Shown here one piece after another: positions 1 through 8,548 of a stretch of 64,000 nt of DNA. A program made the translations under genes and the position numbers. The stretch is from Sinanaerobacter chloroacetimidivorans (GTDB lineage Bacteria; Bacillota; Clostridia; Peptostreptococcales; Anaerovoracaceae): positions 62,001-126,000 of the forward strand of contig NZ_JAGSND010000002.1 of assembly GCF_018128545.1 (NCBI RefSeq). The letters run 5' to 3'. How positions within the stretch are numbered: position 1 is the stretch's first letter; each line of letters begins with the position of its first letter. The notes under the pieces are model-generated. The model did not search any database. It saw only the letters and a program-made list of their open reading frames with translations, and was not told where the DNA came from.

Positions 1-769
1 GCCCCTCCACATCAGAACCTGAGGATTTCGCCACCACGATCCCGATCAATTCTCCTTTATCATTAAACAACCCGCCTCCGGAATTTCCCGGATTAATGGC
101 AGCATCCGTCTGCAGCAAAGTCATGGTCTTTCCGTCAATGACGAGCTCTCTGTCAAGTGCACTGATAATCCCTTCGGTAACGGTACCTCCCAGTTGTCCC
201 AGCGGATTTCCGATGGCTATAGCGGTTTGTCCTACCATGAGGCTGTCCGAATCACCCAGAACTGCGGCCGTTAAGCCGGAAGCGTTAATTTTTAAAAGGG
301 CAACGTCAGTTTTGCCGTCTGTCCCTATTAGCTTCGCCTCGTAAACGGTACCGTTTTTTAATCTTACAGATATTTTCCCGGCTCCGTCTATAACGTGATT
401 ATTGGTAGCGATATATCCATCACTGGAAACGATGACTCCACTGCCTGCTCCATTTGTGACATACTGCTGCATCCAGCTGTCTGTGGTTACGGTTTCTGTC
501 GTAATCTCCACTACGGAATTAGCAGTCAGCGCGGCTACTTCCGCTACCGACAGCGTGGCATTCCCGGAAGACGCGGAGGTTAGATACGCTTCATTTTGCT
601 GTGTTAAGAAAAGATTGGCCGCAGTATTTTCTTCAAGCCCTGTTTTGCCCGCATAACTGCTTACCAGCATTCCGCCGGAAAATCCAAGTGCGGAAGATGT
701 GGTTATGCAAAATGACAGGATGATAGCAGCCCCTTTGGCAGTTATTGTATATCTTCTTGATTTTTTCAT
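1..769 (-). CDS. HtrA/DegP-like trypsin-family serine protease (3' end cut by window edge)
   Basis: Reading the minus strand from an ATG at 769, behind a GGAGG ribosome site, gives about 256 residues before the window ends. The start shows a short basic stretch and a hydrophobic segment (residues about 12-35), so the protein is membrane-anchored or exported. The chymotrypsin-fold triad is visible: His in TNNHVI, Asp in TDVALLKI and Ser in NPGNSGG. This is the HtrA family, which degrades or refolds damaged envelope proteins. The C-terminal PDZ domain expected for the family would lie outside the window. An AT-rich terminator separates it from the gene upstream, so it is probably transcribed on its own. 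Confidence 0.9.
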   Translation of the reverse strand, partial: MKKSRRYTITAKGAAIILSFCITTSSALGFSGGMLVSSYAGKTGLEENTAANLFLTQQNEAYLTSASSGNATLSVAEVAALTANSVVEITTETVTTDSWMQQYVTNGAGSGVIVSSDGYIATNNHVIDGAGKISVRLKNGTVYEAKLIGTDGKTDVALLKINASGLTAAVLGDSDSLMVGQTAIAIGNPLGQLGGTVTEGIISALDRELVIDGKTMTLLQTDAAINPGNSGGGLFNDKGELIGIVVAKSSGSDVEG

Positions 770-794
770 TGTTGAGCCTCCTTCTTTTTTTCAT

Positions 795-831
795 AAAAAA
801 AGATTATCCTTTTTTATAAGATAATCTTTTT
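795..831 (-). terminator. Rho-independent terminator after the GH18 3' exon
   Basis: An AT-rich hairpin (AAAAGATTATC pairing with GATAATCTTTT), followed on the minus strand by a T-run, lies just past the stop of the GH18 3' exon and before the HtrA gene. Confidence 0.7.
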
Positions 832-886
832 ATGTGTAGAAATTTTGAAGGTCTGATGGTTCCTTTCTAAATTTCAGAATTTAAAT

Positions 887-1315
887 TCACTCTACCTTTG
901 CAACGGTATAAAGGGAATTTAATACTTCTGAAGCCCCATAAGGGAAAGGCCTCATAATCGTCCAGATGCTGGCTCCTGCAAGGCCATACTCGTTGATCAA
1001 TCTAAGTTTCGCTTCTATGCTTCTCGCATTTTCAAACCAGACTACATGCTGACGCCCCTGCTCATCAGTATACTCAAAAAAGGGGGATTGAGCGGTTTCG
1101 TCAAATTGGATTTCCGCACCATATCTGGCTGCTCTCTCTACAGCCTCTATGTTTGATATATTCTCAGCAGCGGACTCTCCCTGTACAAAAGGAAGGGTCC
1201 AATCATACCCGTAATTCGGTATCCCCATCAGGATCTTTTCCGGCGGTATTTGCGTGATGCCGTATTCAATAACCTGGCGTACATTGTTTAGCGGAGCTAC
1301 AGCCATCGGGGGTCC
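887..1315 (-). CDS. GH18/YaaH-like spore hydrolase, 3' exon of an interrupted gene
   Basis: This is the C-terminal part (about 140 residues) of a glycoside hydrolase family 18 protein of the spore-germination YaaH type. Typical sequence is seen: GIPNYGYDWTLP, WFENARSIEAKL and GLAGASIWT. An open frame runs back to an ATG at 1387, but its first 24 codons come from the inserted element and do not resemble the family. The matching N-terminal part lies at 6714-7308. Joining the two halves at the shared GGACCCC gives one in-frame gene of 1,017 nt (338 aa) reading EWGYTYGPPMAVAP across the joint. By family, the protein would act on spore cortex or coat peptidoglycan. It should not be functional until the element is excised. 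Confidence 0.85.
   Translation of the reverse strand, partial: GPPMAVAPLNNVRQVIEYGITQIPPEKILMGIPNYGYDWTLPFVQGESAAENISNIEAVERAARYGAEIQFDETAQSPFFEYTDEQGRQHVVWFENARSIEAKLRLINEYGLAGASIWTIMRPFPYGASEVLNSLYTVAKVE
1309..1315. repeat. Left core repeat (att-like) of the intervening element
   Basis: GGGGTCC on plus (GGACCCC on minus) marks the element/3' exon joint. The second copy is at 6714-6720. Confidence 0.75.
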
Positions 1316-1402
1316 CATGGTTGCAAAAACACACCGAATTATCGAAATGTCGGGCGTGAATTTAATAAAAAATTCATAAAGATTCATTCATCATGAATGG
1401 TC

Positions 1403-2977
1403 TTACTGTTCCGGAAGATAGCAGCAGGTTTGATATCCTCCGCCTCTTCCCTTGATTTCATACCCTACAAGGATTGGATCAACTTCATATTTAAAATAAA
1501 TTTTTAACAGGTTTTCCGGGTAAAGAATGACCCTTTCAATCAATTGTCCATATAACTCTCTTGTGGGTTCTTTCTGTGCCAGAATATCCTTTATCTTATT
1601 CTCAATCTGCAGTATCGTATCCTCTTCCGCGATCCCCTTCTTTTCCTTTTCTTCCGTCTCTTTCCTTTTCTTCTCCCACCTCAAAAGTTCCTGATTATAT
1701 TTCTGCTCCATTCGGTTCCTTTCCTCTTTGGTGATTTCTCCTTCCAGCAATAAATCAATCAGTTTCTCTTTCTTGCCTTCAATATGGGCGACTGCAGCTT
1801 GAAACCCGGCATCATCCTCCGGCTTTCTCTCTTTGGCCTGAATCGCATGGATTTCCTGAAGCAATTCATTCAGGACGGAAGCATCCAACAGCTCTGCTGA
1901 TTGTAACGCAAACTGAATACAGGCTGCAAGGGCTTTCTCGTTTATCTGCCGGTTCCTACACTCAGCTTCCTTGCATCTCCAAGCATAATAAGTATTTGTC
2001 TTTAATTTTTTCGATCTGATATAAAACCGGGATCCGCACAAACCGCAAAACAGCTTTCCTGAGCACCAGTATGCATTGGAATGCCTTGTTTTCGTCACTG
2101 TCATCCCAGAACGCCTTATCCATTCCTGCTGTGCCTGCTCCCAGGTTGCACGGTCAATGATCGGCTGATGATGATCTTTCATAAATACCTGCTCTTCCTG
2201 CCCTCTGTTACGTACTGATCTATGGTCCAAATAGTTGGGTGTAAAGGTTTTTTTTTGCAGGAGATCCCCTGCGTATTTTTCATTTTTTAGAATACGGGTA
2301 ACGGATACCGCACTCCATCTCTTCATTCTTTTTTCTGCCGAGACAGGAACTTTATCCGCTCTTAATTCGTTGGCGATGGTATAGGCACCCTTCCCTTCAT
2401 GAACAAACTTGCTGAATATGGTCCTTACCACCCGAGCTTCGTCTTCATTTACAAACAATTGTCCTTTACATAGGTCATAGCCGTAAATCGTACCTGCAAA
2501 TACGAATCCTCGTTCCATTTTTCGCTTCATTCCCCATTTTACGCGCTCAGAAGTTTTTCTGCTTTCCTCCTGAGCAACGGAAGCCATAATAGTTAAGCGG
2601 AATTCGCCGTCCGAATCTCTTGTATCGATATGATCATTGATAAAAATAACTCCGATGTTTTCACACCGCAATTTTCGGGTGTAATACAATGCATCCACCG
2701 TGTTTCTCGCGAATCTGGATACTTCTTTTGTGATGATCAAATCAATTTTATGCTGGAACGCGTCTGTAATCATCCGGTTAAAACTGTCCCTTTTTTTTGT
2801 GTTGGTCCCTGTAATTCCTTCATCTGCATAAACTTCTGCAAGCTCCCAGCCTTCATGTTTGTTGATGTATTCGGTAAAATAACGAATCTGGCTGTCCAGA
2901 GAGTTTATCTGGTCTTCTCGGTCTGTAGATACTCTGCAGTAGACTGCCACTCTTAGAGTCATCGATCGGCTCTCCAT
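1403..2977 (-). CDS. Large serine recombinase of the intervening element
   Basis: This 524-aa site-specific recombinase catalyses excision or integration through a covalent phosphoserine. The N-terminal resolvase domain (residues about 8-160) shows YCRVSTD with the nucleophilic Ser, then KEVSRFARNT and FRLTIMASVAQEES. A recombinase domain follows, then a zinc ribbon (CSGKLFCGLCGSRFY ... WRCKEAECRNRQI, about 305-345) and a coiled coil (about 380-460). Size and layout match SpoIVCA-like and phage-type large serine recombinases. It sits beside the left end of the element, in the same orientation as the split host gene, as expected if it acts on the two GGACCCC cores. The start overlaps the stop of the 51-aa gene upstream (TGATG), so translation is probably coupled. 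Confidence 0.92.
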   Translation of the reverse strand: MESRSMTLRVAVYCRVSTDREDQINSLDSQIRYFTEYINKHEGWELAEVYADEGITGTNTKKRDSFNRMITDAFQHKIDLIITKEVSRFARNTVDALYYTRKLRCENIGVIFINDHIDTRDSDGEFRLTIMASVAQEESRKTSERVKWGMKRKMERGFVFAGTIYGYDLCKGQLFVNEDEARVVRTIFSKFVHEGKGAYTIANELRADKVPVSAEKRMKRWSAVSVTRILKNEKYAGDLLQKKTFTPNYLDHRSVRNRGQEEQVFMKDHHQPIIDRATWEQAQQEWIRRSGMTVTKTRHSNAYWCSGKLFCGLCGSRFYIRSKKLKTNTYYAWRCKEAECRNRQINEKALAACIQFALQSAELLDASVLNELLQEIHAIQAKERKPEDDAGFQAAVAHIEGKKEKLIDLLLEGEITKEERNRMEQKYNQELLRWEKKRKETEEKEKKGIAEEDTILQIENKIKDILAQKEPTRELYGQLIERVILYPENLLKIYFKYEVDPILVGYEIKGRGGGYQTCCYLPEQ

Positions 2978-3132
2978 CAGTTAAAGCGCTTAGTTCGTTT
3001 TAGTAATTTAGAATACTGGGCCTGGGTCAGATAGTCCTCTTTGTAGAGCTGCTGAATAATTCCCGTCTTTACCGCATTCCGAAATTCTCTTTTCTCATTC
3101 AGCAGTCTTGTCACCTTTTTCGGCTCTTTCAT
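2977..3132 (-). CDS. Small SHOCT-like protein, 51 aa
   Basis: I take the ATG at 3132 behind GGGGATGG; a longer frame to 3213 lacks a good ribosome site. The product is a basic helical protein ending in a short motif, EDYLTQAQYSKLLKR, of the SHOCT type (short C-terminal oligomerisation domain). Its stop overlaps the recombinase start. It may act as an excision directionality or regulatory factor, but that is a guess from position. A longer SHOCT-like membrane protein with a similar tail (GYLTQDQYTDRL) lies at 55102-55512. Confidence 0.55.
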   Translation of the reverse strand: MKEPKKVTRLLNEKREFRNAVKTGIIQQLYKEDYLTQAQYSKLLKRTKRFN

Positions 3133-3197
3133 TTTTCCATCCCCTTTTTTTATTCTTACACTAGAATATTCTTCGCTCTGCCTGTTTATGATTATGA

Positions 3198-3238
3198 AAA
3201 AAGCCGAGAACACGTCTATTTCCCAACGTGTTCTCAGC
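3198..3238 (-). terminator. Terminator of the element-borne chemoreceptor gene
   Basis: GAGAACACGT (3206-3215) pairs with ACGTGTTCTC (3226-3235) and is followed on minus by TTTTTT. It sits about 95 bp past the chemoreceptor stop and before the SHOCT-like gene. Confidence 0.85.
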
Positions 3239-3331
3239 CTTTATACGAAAGTATTATCCTGTACTTTTTATCCGTATCGGAAATACGGTCCTATACTTTT
3301 GATCCGCATTGTTTCTACTTGTAACGGCTCT

Positions 3332-6300
3332 CTAGTACTTCCCCATTCCCTCATCTTCCAGCGAAATTTCCATAGGATCCATTTCCGGGGTCACAGGTCC
3401 TTCTATTGTTAATCTGGTTTCCTGTGCCAGCATTTTAGCAGCTTTATTCAATTTAAAGTCATTTACCATACCTTTTAACAACTGGGCCTGTCCCGCCATT
3501 TCCTCGCTGGCAGCGGCACTTTCTTCCGCTGTAGCAGAATTGGTCTGTGTAACCCTGGAGATCTGGTTGATGCCGCTGTCAATCTGGGCAATGGCTCCTG
3601 CTTGCTGAACAGACGCTTCTGCAATTTTTCCAACGATATCTGCAGCATCGGATACGCTGTTTACAATCTGATGTAAAGCATCCGCAGTATCATTCGCAAT
3701 TTTACTTCCATCGTCGACCTTTCTGATGGAACTGTCAATTAATACCGTGGTTTCATCCGCAGCTTTTGCGCTTCTGGCAGCCAGACTTCTGACTTCCTCC
3801 GCTACAACGGCAAATCCTTTTCCATGTGCCCCTGCCCTCGCTGCCTCTACTGCGGCATTCAGTGCAAGGATATTCGTCTGAAAAGCGATGTCATCAATTA
3901 CTTTTATGATTTTGGAAATATTCTTTGACGATTCTTTCATGTCATTCATAGCGGTGAGCATCTCCACCATCTGATCATTCCCTCGCTGGGCATCCGATTT
4001 CACCCTCATGGACAATTCGTTTGCCAGATTTGCATTGGACGCATTCTGTTTAGTGTTTTCCGCTACTTCGGAAATGGTGGCGCTGATTTCTTCCACTGAG
4101 CTTGCCTGCTCTGCCGCACCCTGTGAGAGGGTCTGGCTTGTTGCGGCAATCTGTTCTATACCTGTATCTACCTGCTCCACTGCGGAATTGATTTCTGAAA
4201 GGGTGACATTGAAATTTCCAATGATGACATTGATAGAATCCTTGAGTTTGGCAAAATCCCCTAGATAGTCTCTTTCAATTCCACCGGTAAAATCCTTGTC
4301 TGCCAAATTGGCCAGCACATCGGAAAGCTCTTCAATATATCCCTGCAAGGTTTTACCCAGATAATTCAAGGCATCTTTCGTTACCGCGTGATCTCCTTTG
4401 TAGTCTCCCACAACCCTCTGACTGAGATTTCCTATGGCAATTTGCTGAAGTACATCCGAAACTTCAAGTGCAGGCTTGATGACCGCATCCAGCGTATCAT
4501 TAACACCTTTCACGATACGGGCAAAATCTCCTTCATGCCGGCTGATATCTGCCCGGACATTCAGTTGACCTTCGATTCCGGCATTCGCGAGCATTCCTGC
4601 ATCCTCAATGAGCTTTTGAATGGCATCAATACAAATATTTAAATTATTCTTTATAACATTAAAATCTCCATGGTAATGATTGTCCGTAATCTTTTCCGGA
4701 AGATCTCCTTTGCTGATTCTTTCAACATATTCCGCTGCAATGTTGAGAGGATGAATCACCGCATCCAGGGTATGGTTAACACCGATAATAATTTTTGCAA
4801 AGTCTCCCTCATGCTTGTCAGCCTCGGCTCGAACATCCAATCTTCCTTCTTTTGCCGCTCTGGCAAGCATATCGGCATCGGATACAAGCTGGTCTACCGC
4901 ATCGATACAGGTGTTGATATTATTTATAATCACATTGAAATCACCCTGATATTCTTCGGTTATCTTTTCAGGGATGTCTCCTTTACTGATTCGCTGGAAA
5001 TATTCTGCGGCTACAGTCAGCGGATTCACTACTGAATCCAGCGTTTCGTTAACTCCTTGAATGATTTTGGCGAAGTCACCGCAATGTCTTTCCACATCCG
5101 CTCTGACATCCAATTTACCTTCAATAGCAGCCCTGGAAAGCATGTCCGCATCGGAAACAAGACTGTTTACGGCCTCAATACAGGTGTTCAGATTATCAAT
5201 GATCATCTTGAAATCGCCCCGGTACTCTTCTGTAATGAGTTCCGGAATATCGCCTTTGCTGATTTTATCAAAATAATCTGCAGCCATATAGAGCGGATTC
5301 ACCACAGCATCCATAGTTTCATTGACACCCGCAATGATTTCTCGGAAGCCTCCGTGGAACTGATCTGCTCTTCCTCTGACTGCAAGCTTTCCTTCTACCG
5401 CGGATTTTGTTAAGATTTCCGATTCTTCAATGAGCTTTTTCAATTCCGTCACAACTTTTTTCATACTGAAAGACAAAATATCTTTATCCGATTTGGGAGT
5501 GATTTCAATCGACAGGTCCCCGTCTGAAATGCGCTGGGCATTTTCTGCTTGTGCCGTAATGTTTTCCACCATCATTCCGAAAGCGGTCATGAGCTGACCC
5601 ACTTCATCCTTACTGCGGGGTATTATGGTAACATCCGTGTCTCCCAGGGAAAGTTTCGTAGAGGCGTCTCTTAAGAGAATGATTGGCTTGCTGATGATTC
5701 TTGAGATTAAGATTCCTAACAGAACAGACAGGAGAAATCCTCCTGCAATGAAAACGCACATCATAAAGATGGATTTTTTAGCGATTTCGTTATTTGACTT
5801 TTCCAGATTATCTGCTTCCACATCCTTTAACCGGATCAATTCGTTCAGACTGTCCTGAACTCCTTTAGCAGCAATTCCACCTTTTCCTGCTTCCTTAATC
5901 ATTGCATAGGCGCCCTGACTGTCGCCGGATATGGCAGTATCGATAGATTCCTGCATTAAAGGTTTCACATTTTCCCAGGCGACGAGATATTTATCAAAGG
6001 CGGACTGCATTTTTTCAGATTGAATCGTCTTTTTAAATTTATTATTAAGTACTTCAACTTCCGCAATTCTCTTATTGAAGTTATCCAGCTGTGCCTGCTT
6101 CTCTGACGGGTTTGGGTTTAAGATGATTTCTCTCACATTTACCCTCATTTTTTGAAACGCTACATCCACATCTGCCAGATATTGAATCGGTATCATCATC
6201 TGGTTATATAAGATGGTATCATTGCCCGAAACCGTATCGATGTTATAGATACCAATTCCACCTACCAGGCAGGCTACGAAGGAGACAAGTACAAATCCAA

Positions 6301-6337
6301 TGATAATTTTAGTGCTGATTTTGCGATTTTTAAACAT
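3332..6337 (-). CDS. Methyl-accepting chemotaxis protein with poly-HAMP array, element cargo
   Basis: This 1001-aa membrane chemoreceptor has a first membrane segment (about 10-30), a four-helix-bundle sensor (about 35-185), a second membrane segment (about 190-214) and HAMP (about 215-270). About four HAMP-like repeats of roughly 90 residues follow (recurring [20 protein letters not shown] and EGDFAKII). The signalling hairpin has the conserved tip [19 protein letters not shown]. The protein ends in MGKY, like two other chemoreceptors here that also end in KY. By family it signals to CheA/CheW; the ligand cannot be read. It is the only large non-recombinase cargo of the element. The start ATG follows a weak AGAGGTAAGAG site, and a sigma-A promoter lies about 270 bp upstream. 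Confidence 0.93.
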   Translation of the reverse strand: MFKNRKISTKIIIGFVLVSFVACLVGGIGIYNIDTVSGNDTILYNQMMIPIQYLADVDVAFQKMRVNVREIILNPNPSEKQAQLDNFNKRIAEVEVLNNKFKKTIQSEKMQSAFDKYLVAWENVKPLMQESIDTAISGDSQGAYAMIKEAGKGGIAAKGVQDSLNELIRLKDVEADNLEKSNNEIAKKSIFMMCVFIAGGFLLSVLLGILISRIISKPIILLRDASTKLSLGDTDVTIIPRSKDEVGQLMTAFGMMVENITAQAENAQRISDGDLSIEITPKSDKDILSFSMKKVVTELKKLIEESEILTKSAVEGKLAVRGRADQFHGGFREIIAGVNETMDAVVNPLYMAADYFDKISKGDIPELITEEYRGDFKMIIDNLNTCIEAVNSLVSDADMLSRAAIEGKLDVRADVERHCGDFAKIIQGVNETLDSVVNPLTVAAEYFQRISKGDIPEKITEEYQGDFNVIINNINTCIDAVDQLVSDADMLARAAKEGRLDVRAEADKHEGDFAKIIIGVNHTLDAVIHPLNIAAEYVERISKGDLPEKITDNHYHGDFNVIKNNLNICIDAIQKLIEDAGMLANAGIEGQLNVRADISRHEGDFARIVKGVNDTLDAVIKPALEVSDVLQQIAIGNLSQRVVGDYKGDHAVTKDALNYLGKTLQGYIEELSDVLANLADKDFTGGIERDYLGDFAKLKDSINVIIGNFNVTLSEINSAVEQVDTGIEQIAATSQTLSQGAAEQASSVEEISATISEVAENTKQNASNANLANELSMRVKSDAQRGNDQMVEMLTAMNDMKESSKNISKIIKVIDDIAFQTNILALNAAVEAARAGAHGKGFAVVAEEVRSLAARSAKAADETTVLIDSSIRKVDDGSKIANDTADALHQIVNSVSDAADIVGKIAEASVQQAGAIAQIDSGINQISRVTQTNSATAEESAAASEEMAGQAQLLKGMVNDFKLNKAAKMLAQETRLTIEGPVTPEMDPMEISLEDEGMGKY

Positions 6338-6598
6338 GACTCTTACCTCTCTGAATATTAAAATGAAAGAAAATTAGATGAAAGCCTCCCTCCTGTAATT
6401 TATGTTAGCGCAACATGAAGCTAAGGCCCATGCAGAAACTACTGTTTGCCTGTTTTTTTACTCATTTTTGAATTCGTGAAGCGGATGCTTCCAAATGAAA
6501 AAACTCTTTTAGATTGCTGAAACAACATTTCGAGAATGCATGACTGAATGGAAATTCAATTCTTTCACGAAGTCTATTGTGACGAATCGTCAGATTCT
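6338..6598 (-). promoter_or_regulatory. Long (~260 nt) untranslated leader of the element-borne chemoreceptor gene
   Basis: No gene lies between the chemoreceptor start and its promoter. The leader contains a small hairpin (ATGTT-AGCGC-AACAT, plus strand around 6401-6415) and GCAAAC/GGCC fragments that recall c-di-GMP riboswitches, but the conserved core is not complete, so I do not call a riboswitch. Confidence 0.35.
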
Positions 6599-6604
6599 AT
6601 GTCT

Positions 6605-6633
6605 ATTCTAGTAATAATTTGTCAGAATGTCAA
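6605..6633 (-). promoter_or_regulatory. Sigma-A-type promoter for the element-borne chemoreceptor
   Basis: On minus, TTGACA (6633-6628) is separated by 17 bp from TAGAAT (6610-6605). The -35 is perfect and the -10 near-consensus. It would allow expression in vegetative cells while the element is integrated. Confidence 0.7.
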
Positions 6634-6713
6634 CCAAATTTTGTTAGACCTATCAAATAAAAAATGTATGAAAAAAACAAAAAAAAAATAAAGGTATTAA
6701 ATTATTACCTTTT

Positions 6714-6720
6714 GGGGTCC
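6714..6720. repeat. Right core repeat (att-like) of the intervening element
   Basis: GGGGTCC on plus, identical to 1309-1315, lies at the boundary between the GH18 5' exon and the element. The 5' exon frame runs only about five codons past it before a stop. Confidence 0.75.
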
Positions 6721-7308
6721 ATAGGTATAACCCCATTCGTAAGTCATCAGTAAAACAAGATTCGCTGCACTTCCTAAACCTTGATAATCGTGGCCTTCAT
6801 AAAGAAGTCCCGGCTGTTCCGTATAGGTCTTCGGAGCCAAGGCAACCAAGACAATATAACCTGCCGGATTTAACCTGGCTGCAGTTTGGGAAACCAGTTG
6901 GACATAGTCATCCCTATCGTCTGCGTAAATAAACTCTAAATCGAAATCTACCCCGTAAAAGTTTTTTGCATCTACCATTGTATAAATGTTATTTACCAAA
7001 TTGTCTCGAGCTACTGGATCCGTTAGTACCTGATGAGCCAGTTCGCTGCTGAATTTTCCCTCTGCATCCATAGCCGTCAGCACCAAGAGTGTTGCCACAC
7101 CGTTATTCATAGCCGTCTGCAGCAATTGTTCATCATTCGGATTCGGCGGAATCAGCTCTCCAGCCCTGTTAATGCCATAACTGAAGGATGAAACATAGGT
7201 TAAATCCGGAAGCCACTCTTCCAATACCCCCTGTTGGATGAATGGATAGGCATAACCATTTACTAAAATTGATCCGTATTGTGAAGCCCTAATATTGTAC
7301 CAAGGCAT
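6714..7308 (-). CDS. GH18/YaaH-like spore hydrolase, 5' exon of an interrupted gene
   Basis: This is the N-terminal part (198 residues to the junction) of the split GH18 protein. The barrel active-site motif is seen as YGVDFDLEFIY, keeping the catalytic Glu, and the part ends LLMTYEWGYTYGP, where the family normally continues PMAVAP. Uninterrupted reading gives only QKVII and a stop at 6697. There are no LysM repeats or signal peptide before the GH18 domain, unlike Bacillus YaaH. GGAGGTG lies about 13 bp before the ATG. A small secreted-protein gene precedes it in the same direction. Function awaits excision of the element. Confidence 0.88.
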
Positions 7309-7367
7309 TTTATGTAATCACCTCCCTATCCTAAAGGATATGTCTCCTACAGGTGATTTATAACTGC

Positions 7368-7517
7368 TTATTCCACCTTCTCCTCATCATAGGATACTTT
7401 TACATTCTCATCCATCGTTAAAGACGGCTGCGCCACCGCTGCAAATGCCGTAGCGGACATAAACGCGATAACGAGCAATGCAAAAGTAATTATTTTAAGT
7501 GTATTTCCTGTTCTCAT
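7368..7517 (-). CDS. Small exported protein, 49 aa
   Basis: The ATG at 7517 follows GGAGGGGAAA. The product has a signal peptide or membrane segment (KIITFALLVIAFMSATAFAA, about 7-26) and a short acidic tail. It lies 59 bp upstream of the split GH18 gene in the same direction, so the two may be co-expressed during sporulation. I recognise no family. Confidence 0.55.
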   Translation of the reverse strand: MRTGNTLKIITFALLVIAFMSATAFAAVAQPSLTMDENVKVSYDEEKVE

Positions 7518-7668
7518 TTTCCCCTCCGTAGTTCTTGTAACACCTTTTGTAATAATATAGACGGAGGAAAGAGAGAAAAAGTTCCGAAAAATTTTAAAAA
7601 CCATAAATTTCCAAGAAAAGAAGCACAGAAGGTTTGCTTATAAAGAAATGCTAAGTTACCAGTGCATT

Positions 7669-8388
7669 TTAATCGAATTGGTTTGTTTCAACTTGAACGC
7701 ATAAATGGAAAAGTGCTGATGTTGCTTTCATTTGATCCCGGTTCATATCTGATAAATGTTGCTCTATAGCGGTTATCATAGTTAAAATTTCGTTTTTATC
7801 GTTGTAGTCAAAAGAGTACATACTCTCCCGGATTTGTTCAATAGAATATTTTTGGTGGTTCGAATAAAGAGAAAGTTTAAGTGCATATATCGTTAAGATT
7901 TGTTTAATATGTTCTGTTGTAAAGATTCGATAGTTATTTTCCGGAGAACGCTTCACAGATATAAGGCCAACCCTGTCCCAATGACGGATCGTAGTGGCAG
8001 GTACACCGGTTTCCTGGCTAATATCATTTATAGTCAACTCTTTGCGATTCACATTGATTTGATGACCATTTCTACGAAGGAGACTTTTCGCTATTTTCTC
8101 GGCTATCAGTTTTTCCCGATATAAGTCTGCTTGCTTTTTGTTTGCTATCCATAGGGCAGTATCAATTTCTCCTGACATAACCGCCTCAAAGATTTTTGTG
8201 ATTTCTATCAAACTAAAAGCAGGCAGCATCTCTCTGACGCAGGCGATATATGCGACATGCTCACTGGAAAAAACTCTGTATCCCGCGTGTGAACGAGATA
8301 CGGGAGGTGTCAGTCCAAGCAGCTCATATTTTCGTATTGTTGCAGTGCTGATTCCAAATTTACGGGAAATATCGACTGGACGCATCAT
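7669..8388 (-). CDS. MerR-family regulator with two DNA-binding domains
   Basis: This 239-aa protein starts at the first of two adjacent ATGs (8388) behind GGAGACGTC; a longer frame upstream has no ribosome site. It carries two separate MerR winged-helix domains: residues about 3-60 (VDISRKFGISTATIRKYELL ... GYRVFSSEH) and about 115-175 (TINDISQETGVPATTIRHWD ... YRIFTTEH), then a short helical tail without an obvious metal or Cys site. Two HTH domains in one chain are unusual, since MerR proteins normally dimerise with one each. It is divergent from the UvrA-like gene and probably controls the shared intergenic region. The inducer is unknown. Confidence 0.85.
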   Translation of the reverse strand: MMRPVDISRKFGISTATIRKYELLGLTPPVSRSHAGYRVFSSEHVAYIACVREMLPAFSLIEITKIFEAVMSGEIDTALWIANKKQADLYREKLIAEKIAKSLLRRNGHQINVNRKELTINDISQETGVPATTIRHWDRVGLISVKRSPENNYRIFTTEHIKQILTIYALKLSLYSNHQKYSIEQIRESMYSFDYNDKNEILTMITAIEQHLSDMNRDQMKATSALFHLCVQVETNQFD

Positions 8389-8415
8389 GACGTCTCCTTT
8401 CCTGATGGTGACAAC

Positions 8416-8444
8416 ATTATAATATAGGTTCAAACTTTTTTCAA
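8416..8444 (-). promoter_or_regulatory. Promoter of the tandem-MerR gene
   Basis: On minus, TTGAAA (8444-8439), a 17-bp spacer and a perfect TATAAT (8421-8416) end about 28 bp before the MerR start. Confidence 0.7.
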
Positions 8445-8482
8445 TATAAATGCGTGATTCCAATGGTTCTATGTCGATAAGG

Positions 8483-8510
8483 TTTACGTATTGCATTAAG
8501 GTAGTATAAT
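8483..8510 (+). promoter_or_regulatory. Promoter of the UvrA-like gene
   Basis: A perfect -10 TATAAT (8505-8510) lies 39 bp before the start codon. The best -35 is TTTACG (8483-8488) at 16 bp. A MerR activator would favour a longer spacer, so the -35 is uncertain. Confidence 0.5.
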
Positions 8511-8548
8511 GAAGATAAAGGGTTGTTAAGAAAGCAAGGAGGAATTAT

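Larger units (their letters stand above)
1309..6720. mobile_element. 5.4-kb excisable intervening element (skin-like) inside the GH18 gene
   Basis: The element separates the two halves of a GH18/YaaH-like gene. On the plus strand the sequence GGGGTCC occurs at 1309-1315 and again at 6714-6720, so excision removes 5,405 bp and leaves one copy. The resulting gene is in frame and matches the family sequence across the junction. Cargo, all on the minus strand, is a large serine recombinase, a 51-aa SHOCT-like gene overlapping its start, and a 1001-aa chemoreceptor with its own promoter. Intervening elements that carry a SpoIVCA-type serine recombinase and interrupt sporulation genes (sigK, spoVFB, spsM and others) are known from Bacillus and Clostridia. 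Developmental excision here is inferred by analogy. Confidence 0.85.

Noticed and set aside
887..1387. A complete 166-aa gene of its own
   Set aside because: Its first 24 codons come from the element and do not fit the GH18 family; the rest joins exactly to 6714-7308.
1403..2977. Transposon or prophage origin of the recombinase region
   Set aside because: No transposase, terminal inverted repeats or phage structural genes; the boundaries match the split host gene.
6361..6480. c-di-GMP (GEMM-I) riboswitch in the chemoreceptor leader
   Set aside because: CAGGCAAAC and GGCC fragments are present, but the CGCAAAGCC core and GGUAGC helix are not.
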